Position numbers and translations under genes: made by a program. From positions 21,088 through 55,899 of the forward strand of contig JAAVHT010000042.1 in NCBI GenBank assembly GCA_014799565.1: 34,812 bases of DNA. The letters run 5' to 3'. Under the pieces are notes generated by a model. It was not told the DNA's origin, made no database searches, and saw only the letters and a program-made list of their open reading frames with translations. This DNA comes from Clostridiales bacterium (GTDB lineage: Bacteria; Bacillota; Clostridia; Oscillospirales; Oscillospiraceae). Shown here piece by piece: positions 28,955 through 34,812 of the stretch; position 1 is the first letter of the stretch, and each line of letters starts with the position of its first letter.

Positions 28955-31642
28955 ATGAAGCTCATGGTCATCGACGGCAATTCCATCGTCAACCGGGCCT
29001 TTTACGGCGTCAGCCAGAACCTGACCACCCGGGAGGGCCTGCCCACCAACGCCATTTTCGGCTTTCTGAACATCCTGTTCAAGCTGCTGGACGAGGAACA
29101 GCCCGAGGGGCTGGCGGTGGCCTTCGATATGCGGGCTCCCACCTTCCGGCACAAGGCGTTCGATGGCTACAAGGCCCAGCGCAAGGGGATGCCGGAGGAG
29201 CTGGCCGTCCAGATGCCGGTGCTCAAAGAGGTGCTGGACGCCATGAACATCCGCCGTTACGAACTGGAGGGCTGGGAGGCGGACGACCTGCTGGGCACCA
29301 TGTCAAGGGTGAATGCCGCCCAGGGGGGCGAGACCGTCATTGTCACCGGGGACAAAGACTCCTTACAGCTCATTGACGAACACACCACCGTGAAGCTGGT
29401 CACCACCCGCATGGGCCAGACCACCACCCGGAACGTCACCCCCGACGATTTTAGGGCGGAATACGGCTTCGACCCCATTCATCTGATCGACCTCAAGGCG
29501 CTGATGGGGGATCCCTCCGACAACTACCCCGGCGTGAAGGGCGTGGGGGAAAAGACCGCTATGGCGCTCATCCAGCTGTACCACACCATCGACCACCTCT
29601 ATGACCATATGCCGGACATCTGCTCCGCACCCAACGTGGCTGCCAAGCCCGGACTGGTGAAAAAGCTGGCCGAGGGGGAGGAGAGCGCCCGGATGTGCTA
29701 CGACCTGGCCACCATCCGCTGCGACGCGCCCATGGACTTTGACCGGTTGGATACGGCCCGCCAGCCCTTCAATGAGCCTGTCCTCTATGAAAAGCTCCTG
29801 AATCTGGAGTTCAACAAGTTCATCGACAAGCTGAAGCTCACCCCCGGTTCCACAGGGGCAAGCCCCGCCGGGGTAGACCCGGTAGAAGTCCAGGTAACTA
29901 CCATGGACGTACTCACCGAGCAGGATTTCCAAGCGGCCCTCCAAAAATGGGAGGCGGCGGACTGCGTGGCGGTTCTGCCCCTGCCCGAGCTGGCGGGGGT
30001 GGCGGTGTCCCTGTCCGAGGACGATGGGAAACAAGCGTACCTCTACGACATCCGGGCCAGTCGATACGAGGGGGACTACCATGCCCTGCTGGCGGCGCTG
30101 TTCGGCCCTGCGGTGAAAAAGGTCACCCATGGCGTCAAGGAGCTGTGCCGCGCCCTGCTGGACGAGGGCGTCGAGCCGGACGGCTTTATCTTCGACACCG
30201 AGCTTGCCGCCTATCTGCTTGACCCTACCGCGGGCAGCTACGAGCTGCGTAAGCTGGCCATGTCCTACTTTAAAAAGGACTTGGAACTCAACGCTGCCTA
30301 TAAGGACGAGACCGCCTTCTCGCTGCTGGACGACGGCTTGAAGGCTCAGACCGCCTGGTATGAGGACACCGCCTGGATCGAGGCGTTTTACGACCTGTTC
30401 AAGCCCAAATTAGAGGAATTTGGCCTGTTGTCCGTCCTCACGGACATTGAGTTACCCTTGTGCCCCGTGCTGGCCCGGATGGAGCGCATCGGCGTGCTGG
30501 TGGACGGGCAGGCGCTCAGTGACTTCGGCAAGCAGCTCCAGCTGGGCATCGACGCGCTCCAGGATGAAATTTACGCACTGGCTGGGGAGAAGTTCAATAT
30601 CCTATCCCCCAAGCAGCTGGGGCACATCCTGTTTGAGAAACTGGGCCTGCCCCCGGTGAAGAAAACCAAGACCGGCTACTCCACCAATGTGGACGTGATG
30701 GAGAAGCTCCGCCCCAAGCACGCCATCGTGGGCAAGGTGCTGGACTACCGCCAGCTCACCAAGCTGAACTCCACCTACGTGGAGGGGCTGGGCAAGGTCA
30801 TCGCCGCCGACGGGCGCATCCACACCAGCTTCCAGAACACCGTCACCGCCACCGGGCGGCTGTCCTCCACCGAGCCCAATCTGCAGAATATCCCCGTGCG
30901 CACCCCACTGGGGGCGGAAATGCGGAAGATGTTTGTGGCCCCGGCGGGCAGGGTGCTGGTGGACGCGGACTACTCCCAGATCGAGCTGCGGCTGCTGGCC
31001 CATATGTCCGGGGACAGCGCCATGATCGACGGCTTCAATAGTGGCGTGGACATCCACACCGTCACCGCCTCCCAGGTGTTCGGGCTGCCCCAGGATAAGG
31101 TGCCCCCCGAGCTGCGCCGGGCGGCGAAGGCCGTGAATTTCGGCATCGTGTATGGCATTTCCGCCTACTCCCTGTCCGAGGACATCCGCGTGTCCGTCCC
31201 CCAGGCCAAGGAGTATATGGAGAAGTATTTTGAGCACTATTCCGGCGTGCGCTCCTATATGAACCGGGTGGTGGAGCAGGGCAGGGAGGACGGCTACGTG
31301 TCCACCATGTACGGCCGCCGCCGCTGGCTGCCGGAGCTGAAAAGCTCCAACTTCAACACCCGATCCTTTGGCGAGCGGGTGGCGCTGAATATGCCCATCC
31401 AGGGCACCGCCGCCGACATCATCAAGCTGGCTATGATCCGCGTGGACAGCCGCCTTCGGGCCGAGGGGCTGGAGGCCCGGCTGGTGCTCCAGGTCCACGA
31501 TGAGCTGATCGTGGAGTGCCCCGAGGGCGAGGCGGATCAAGTCAAGGCTCTGCTCCAGGAGGAGATGGCGGGTGTGGCGGCGCTGTCGGTGCCGCTGGTG
31601 GCCGACGCCAAGGCGGGCTGCACCTGGGCGGAGACGCATTGA
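28955..31642 (+). CDS. polA: DNA polymerase I
   Basis: An 895-residue repair and Okazaki-fragment polymerase. The N-terminal 5' nuclease (about 1-295) shows LMVIDGNSIVNRAFYG, GWEADDLLGT and VTGDKDSLQLI. The middle 3'-5' exonuclease-like domain lacks the usual DxE motif (it reads DCVAVLPLPELAG), so proofreading is probably lost, as in Bacillus-type enzymes. The polymerase palm has D672 in DADYSQIELRL, K725 in AAKAVNFGIVYG and D849-E850 in QVHDELIVE. The GTG at 28946 also opens the frame, but ATG 28955 has GAGG eight bases upstream and starts the conserved sequence. It begins a run of closely spaced genes through 34812. Confidence 0.96.
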   Translation: MKLMVIDGNSIVNRAFYGVSQNLTTREGLPTNAIFGFLNILFKLLDEEQPEGLAVAFDMRAPTFRHKAFDGYKAQRKGMPEELAVQMPVLKEVLDAMNIRRYELEGWEADDLLGTMSRVNAAQGGETVIVTGDKDSLQLIDEHTTVKLVTTRMGQTTTRNVTPDDFRAEYGFDPIHLIDLKALMGDPSDNYPGVKGVGEKTAMALIQLYHTIDHLYDHMPDICSAPNVAAKPGLVKKLAEGEESARMCYDLATIRCDAPMDFDRLDTARQPFNEPVLYEKLLNLEFNKFIDKLKLTPGSTGASPAGVDPVEVQVTTMDVLTEQDFQAALQKWEAADCVAVLPLPELAGVAVSLSEDDGKQAYLYDIRASRYEGDYHALLAALFGPAVKKVTHGVKELCRALLDEGVEPDGFIFDTELAAYLLDPTAGSYELRKLAMSYFKKDLELNAAYKDETAFSLLDDGLKAQTAWYEDTAWIEAFYDLFKPKLEEFGLLSVLTDIELPLCPVLARMERIGVLVDGQALSDFGKQLQLGIDALQDEIYALAGEKFNILSPKQLGHILFEKLGLPPVKKTKTGYSTNVDVMEKLRPKHAIVGKVLDYRQLTKLNSTYVEGLGKVIAADGRIHTSFQNTVTATGRLSSTEPNLQNIPVRTPLGAEMRKMFVAPAGRVLVDADYSQIELRLLAHMSGDSAMIDGFNSGVDIHTVTASQVFGLPQDKVPPELRRAAKAVNFGIVYGISAYSLSEDIRVSVPQAKEYMEKYFEHYSGVRSYMNRVVEQGREDGYVSTMYGRRRWLPELKSSNFNTRSFGERVALNMPIQGTAADIIKLAMIRVDSRLRAEGLEARLVLQVHDELIVECPEGEADQVKALLQEEMAGVAALSVPLVADAKAGCTWAETH

Positions 31643-31659
31643 CAAAAAGAGGTGCTTTT

Positions 31660-32412
31660 ATGAGCCTATTTGATACCTTTGACCCCAATTCTGAGGAAAT
31701 TATATCCCCTTCCGCCATGTACCGCCCTATGGACGGTTTTCCGGAAACGGTCATCATGACCTTTGAGGAGAAGTCCCTCCAGACCCTGCGGGATATCTGC
31801 GACACGCAGATCGCCGCCACGCTCCGGGGCGGATGGGAGATCCCGGTTTACAAGCTATGCTGGCACGGCAGGGACATCGGCGTGTTCCAAACTCTCATCG
31901 GCGGCGCGGGCACGGCGGGATTGCTGGAGGAGGCGCTTGCCCTGGGCGCGAAAAAGGTGCTGCTCTACGGCGCCTGCGGCGTGCTTGACGCGGCCCTGGC
32001 CGCTGGGCGCTTCATCCTGCCCACCCAAGCCTACCGGGACGAGGGCGTCAGCTATCATTATATGCCCGTGGGCGACTATGTGGACGTGCCCACGGCCCAG
32101 CGGCTGGGGGAGGTCTTTGACGAGCTGAAGCTCCCCTATGTGAAGGGCCGGGTGTGGACCACCGACGCCCTCTACCGGGAGACCCGGAACAACATGGAAA
32201 AGCGCCGCGCCGACGGCTGTATCGCCGTGGACATGGAGTGCGCCTCCGTCATGGCGGTGGCCCAGTTCCGGGGCGCGGAAGTGTATGAATTTTTCTACGC
32301 CGAGGACAGCCTGGACGGAGAGGCCTGGGATCCCCGCACTCTGGGGGCGGTGCCCGTCTCCGATTATGAGAAGTATCTGCGTGTGGCGCTGGAGGCGGCG
32401 GCGCGGCTGTAA
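31660..32412 (+). CDS. Nucleoside phosphorylase (PNP/UDP family)
   Basis: The 250-residue protein belongs to the purine nucleoside/uridine phosphorylase superfamily. The phosphate and ribose regions are seen in QTLIGGAGTAGLLEEALALGAKKVLLYGACGVLDAAL. The late signature AVDMECASVMAVAQFRG contains the conserved ribose-binding Met-Glu. It would cleave a nucleoside with phosphate to base and ribose-1-phosphate, in salvage. The exact substrate (uridine or purine) is undetermined. The frame is open from 31516, inside polA, but ATG 31660 behind AGAGGTG is the start, 17 bases after the polA stop. Confidence 0.88.
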   Translation: MSLFDTFDPNSEEIISPSAMYRPMDGFPETVIMTFEEKSLQTLRDICDTQIAATLRGGWEIPVYKLCWHGRDIGVFQTLIGGAGTAGLLEEALALGAKKVLLYGACGVLDAALAAGRFILPTQAYRDEGVSYHYMPVGDYVDVPTAQRLGEVFDELKLPYVKGRVWTTDALYRETRNNMEKRRADGCIAVDMECASVMAVAQFRGAEVYEFFYAEDSLDGEAWDPRTLGAVPVSDYEKYLRVALEAAARL

Positions 32413-32428
32413 GCTGGAGGTAGGCAAA

Positions 32429-33037
32429 ATGCGAGGCGTACAGGAATACTACGACAAAACCGCGGCGGAATGGGCTGCCAACGGCTATGACGACAAGGCG
32501 TATCTGCCCTGTTTGGACGAGTTCCTATCCCTGCTACCCCCTGGCGGGCGGGTGCTGGATCTGTGCTGCGGCGCGGGATACGAGACCGGGCGCATCCGGG
32601 CCCGGGGTTTTTACGCGCTGGGCCTGGACTTCAGCGGCGAGAGCCTGAAAATTGCCCGGGAGCGCAACCCGGACATCCCCTTTTTCCAGGCGGATATGTT
32701 GGGCGACTACTCCCACATCGGCATAGTAGACGGCATCCTGCTGTCCGCGGGATTGGTACACATCGAAACGAAGGACCTGCCCCTGGCTTTTGCCCAGATG
32801 GCGAAGGTGGTGCGGCCCGGCGGGCTGGTGCTGGCCTCCATCCGGGAGGGCACCGGCAAGCTGGATGAGTGGAGCCTCCGGCAGATCGACGGCGAGGAAT
32901 ATGACCGAAATTTCATTGCCCACACTCTGGACGAACTGCTGGAGGGAGCGGGCGGGCTGTTTGCCTACCAGCGGGAGCTGCCCTCGGATATGCCCATCTG
33001 GCATCAGTACCTGTTCCGGCGGGAGGAAAACCGATGA
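32429..33037 (+). CDS. Class I SAM-dependent methyltransferase
   Basis: A 202-residue protein with the Rossmann methyltransferase core. Motif I is VLDLCCGAGYETG, the motif II acidic turn is ALGLDFSGESLKIA, then QADMLGDYS, and the post-motif VVRPGGLVLASIREG. The opening VQEYYDKTAAEWAA is common among small-molecule methyltransferases. The methyl acceptor is unknown. GGAGG at 32416-32420 fixes ATG 32429, 16 bases after the phosphorylase stop. The frame extends upstream inside that gene but is not used. Its stop overlaps the rimI start as ATGA. Confidence 0.88.
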   Translation: MRGVQEYYDKTAAEWAANGYDDKAYLPCLDEFLSLLPPGGRVLDLCCGAGYETGRIRARGFYALGLDFSGESLKIARERNPDIPFFQADMLGDYSHIGIVDGILLSAGLVHIETKDLPLAFAQMAKVVRPGGLVLASIREGTGKLDEWSLRQIDGEEYDRNFIAHTLDELLEGAGGLFAYQRELPSDMPIWHQYLFRREENR

Positions 33038-33501
33038 CTTATCGCATCGTGCCTATGACCGCCGCCCACCTGCCCCAAGTGGCCGCATTGGAAAGGTGCT
33101 GCTTCCCCGCCGACCCCTGGAGCGAGGAGCTGTTCCGGGACGCGCTGGAGAACCCCCACACCGCTATCCTGCTGGCGGAGGGAGAGAACGGGGCGATTTT
33201 GGGCTACGCTGTGCTGTCCGTCATCCTGGACGAGGGCAACCTGGATAACATCGCCGTGGCCCCGGAGGCCCGCCGCCAAGGGGTGGCGGACGCCCTGTTG
33301 GAAGTGCTGACTGGCTTTGGCCGGGAGCACCTGACCGTCCTCATGCTGGAGGTGCGCGCTTCCAACACCCCTGCCATTGCACTGTACGAAAAGCATGGCT
33401 TTACCGCTGTGGGGCGGCGGAAAAACTACTATGACGCGCCAAAAGAGGACGCGATTCTGATGACCTTGGAGTTTGCGAATGGAACTGAAGCTGTTAAATA
33501 A
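33034..33501 (+). CDS. rimI: Ribosomal protein S18-alanine N-acetyltransferase (RimI type)
   Basis: The 155-residue GNAT has the RimI look: IVPMTAAHLPQVAALERCCFPADPWSEELF at the N-terminus, DNIAVAPEARRQGVADALL as the acetyl-CoA loop, and LEVRASNTPAIALYEKHGFTAVGRRKNYYDAPKEDAILM near the end. RimI acetylates the N-terminus of ribosomal protein S18. Linkage to tsaD (starting at 34370), with which rimI often clusters in bacteria, supports the call. It starts in an ATGA overlap with the methyltransferase gene. Confidence 0.9.
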   Translation: MTYRIVPMTAAHLPQVAALERCCFPADPWSEELFRDALENPHTAILLAEGENGAILGYAVLSVILDEGNLDNIAVAPEARRQGVADALLEVLTGFGREHLTVLMLEVRASNTPAIALYEKHGFTAVGRRKNYYDAPKEDAILMTLEFANGTEAVK

Positions 33502-34111
33502 AGAGGAATTGACTGCCCTCTACCAAAACGAGATGACTGTGGATTTCCCTCGCGCGGAGCTGAAGCCGCTGGCGGCCATGCTCCGGCTGATGGATATGGG
33601 CTGTTACGAACCCTTGCTGGTGACGGAAAACGGGAAACCGGTGGGCTACGCCATTGTATGGCTTTCCGAGCATCGGGAGGGGGCGCTGTTGGAATACTTC
33701 GGTGTGCTCCGGGGGCTGCGAAATGCCGGGCTGGGCACAAAGATCCTGGCTATGCTTATGGAACGCTACGGCCAGCTCTTCGGCGAGGCGGAGGCTCCTG
33801 AGCCCGTGGCTCCCTGCTCGGACAATCCCGCTGAGAACGACCTGCGCCGCAGGCGCATCGCCTTTTATGAGCGCAATGGCTTCCGGGTGCTGGACTATGA
33901 GTGCGCCCTGTTTGGGGTACATTTCAACTGCCTTTACCGGGGGCCGGAGACGGATGACCGCAGGGTGGAGGCCATGCACCGGGGGGTGTACGCCGGGTAT
34001 TTTTCCCCAGCGCACATGGAGCAGTATATCCAGCTCCCGCTGAAGCCCGGTGAGGAGATCCATCCCGCACCGGAGTGGGTGGAGGAATTTGATGAGGAGG
34101 ATTGGAAATGA
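33479..34111 (+). CDS. GNAT family N-acetyltransferase
   Basis: A 210-residue protein with a GNAT core: YEPLLVTENGKPVGYAIVW, YFGVLRGLRNAGLGTKILAMLMERYG and RIAFYERNGFRVLDYECALFGVHFNCLY. The motif A loop is R-N-A-G-L-G-T. It carries an extra C-terminal extension of about 55 residues that is acidic at the end. The target is unknown. ATG 33479 has GGAG seven bases upstream and lies 23 bases inside rimI; a TTG at 33473 is less likely. Co-translation with rimI is expected. It overlaps the next small gene by ATGA. Confidence 0.85.
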   Translation: MELKLLNKEELTALYQNEMTVDFPRAELKPLAAMLRLMDMGCYEPLLVTENGKPVGYAIVWLSEHREGALLEYFGVLRGLRNAGLGTKILAMLMERYGQLFGEAEAPEPVAPCSDNPAENDLRRRRIAFYERNGFRVLDYECALFGVHFNCLYRGPETDDRRVEAMHRGVYAGYFSPAHMEQYIQLPLKPGEEIHPAPEWVEEFDEEDWK

Positions 34112-34347
34112 ACAAGAAAAACGAGTGGGCAGACAGGGTGCTGACCATGCTGCTGTTCCTGTTTGCTTTCGTGGGAACATGGTGCCTGCTGAGCTTTGGC
34201 GTGCCGTCCCTGCGTATCAAGATGGATTCCGTTGACGGGGATTTCTTCGGCGCCAGCCTGCGCCACATGGCCTTTCTCAAGTTTTTGGGCTCCACAGGGC
34301 TAGGCGTGGTGGTGGCCATGATTCCCCGGGTTTTCAATAAGAAATAG
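34108..34347 (+). CDS. Small hypothetical membrane protein
   Basis: A 79-residue protein with two hydrophobic segments, about residues 11-28 (VLTMLLFLFAFVGTWCLL) and 58-72 (FLGSTGLGVVVAMIP), and a basic C-terminal tail. No family is recognised. GAGGAGG seven bases upstream and an ATGA overlap with the preceding GNAT make it a credible gene. It sits 22 bases before tsaD in the same run of genes. Confidence 0.75.
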   Translation: MNKKNEWADRVLTMLLFLFAFVGTWCLLSFGVPSLRIKMDSVDGDFFGASLRHMAFLKFLGSTGLGVVVAMIPRVFNKK

Positions 34348-34369
34348 CAGAGGAAAGGGCGTGATTTAG

Positions 34370-34812
34370 ATGAATATTCTGGCCTTTGAATCCTCCTGCG
34401 ATGAGACTGCCGCCGCCGTGGTGAAGGACGGCCGCACGGTGCTGTCCTCGGTGATCGCCTCCTCGGCGGATATGCACGCCATTTACGGCGGCGTGGTGCC
34501 CGAGATCGCCTCCCGCAAGCACGTGGAAGCCATCTCCGGGCTGGCGGACGAGGCGCTGCGGCAGGCGGGCCTATCCAAAGCGGACATTGACGCCGTGGCG
34601 GTGACCTACGCCCCTGGTCTCATCGGAGCTTTGCTGGTAGGGGTGTCCTTTGCCAAGTCCGTGGCCTTCGGGCTGGGGGTGCCGCTGATCCCCGTCCACC
34701 ACGTCCGGGGGCACATCGCCGCCAACTACATCGCCCATCCTGACCTGGAGCCTCCCTTCCTGTGCCTGTGCGTGTCCGGCGGCACCACCGCCCTGGTGGA
34801 CGTACAGGACTA
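34370..34812 (+). CDS. tsaD: tRNA N6-adenosine threonylcarbamoyltransferase TsaD, 3' truncated by window edge
   Basis: The frame from ATG 34370 stays open to the window end (147 codons). The start [16 protein letters not shown] is the diagnostic TsaD/Kae1 N-terminus. [36 protein letters not shown] and the metal site HHVRGH (H-x3-H) follow, then [11 protein letters not shown]. TsaD with TsaB and TsaE transfers the threonylcarbamoyl group to A37 of ANN-decoding tRNAs. Clustering with rimI is typical. AGGAAAGGG lies upstream at a somewhat long spacing. Confidence 0.95.
   Translation, partial: MNILAFESSCDETAAAVVKDGRTVLSSVIASSADMHAIYGGVVPEIASRKHVEAISGLADEALRQAGLSKADIDAVAVTYAPGLIGALLVGVSFAKSVAFGLGVPLIPVHHVRGHIAANYIAHPDLEPPFLCLCVSGGTTALVDVQD

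Noticed and set aside
1-34812. Search for insertion sequences, integrases, phage genes and CRISPR arrays
   Set aside because: No transposase or integrase motif, no attachment-site pair and no regularly spaced identical repeats were seen.

Overview
The window looks like chromosomal DNA of a high-GC, low-oxygen Firmicute of the Oscillospiraceae type (Flavonifractor/Lawsonibacter-like). This is an inference. It rests on GC-rich codon use, strong AGGAGG ribosome sites, an anaerobic AsrABC sulfite reductase, a T-box riboswitch on pheST, a Bacillus-like ydcC/alr/mazF gene order, and clostridial sigma70 promoters. No transposase, integrase, phage gene or CRISPR array is visible.

Left part (1-9746): the 3' end of an M24 peptidase gene closes with a strong terminator. 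A LysR regulator is then divergent from asrA-asrB-asrC, and a 9-bp-arm palindrome lies between them. After asrC come a terminator-like hairpin, a metal/tetrapyrrole-type ABC importer (lipoprotein, FecCD permease, ATPase), a precorrin-2 dehydrogenase, and a fused uroporphyrinogen-III methyltransferase/synthase. The last two genes supply siroheme, the cofactor of AsrC, so the block reads as an enzyme plus cofactor-supply supercluster.

Middle part (9734-17394): a MATE efflux gene converges on the siroheme operon. Next is a chimeric reading frame joining an ECF sigma region 2 to a DUF4179-like anti-sigma ectodomain. Then come a degenerate copper-amine-oxidase-like fragment, a leucine-rich-repeat lipoprotein with lower GC, two serine tRNA genes (GCT, TGA) behind a structured leader, a membrane-linked XRE regulator, and a small XRE repressor divergent from a small GRAM/PH-like protein with two palindromic operators.

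Right part (17413-34812) is mostly housekeeping. gltX has an unusual leader: a duplicated RBS-ATG, a 30-codon ORF and a 15-bp hairpin. Next are an exported hypothetical protein and a reverse-strand operon nnr / lipoprotein / alr / mazF-type toxin with no adjacent antitoxin gene. A phenylalanine T-box precedes a DUF2500 gene, pheS and pheT. Then come an AT-richer GNAT gene, polA, a nucleoside phosphorylase, a methyltransferase, rimI, a second GNAT, a small membrane protein and the 5' part of tsaD.

The best candidates for something undescribed are the sigma/anti-sigma chimera, the gltX leader, the T-box control of DUF2500, the importer embedded in the asr-siroheme cluster, and the XRE/GRAM switch. 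Functions are assigned from motifs read by eye; no database search was run.
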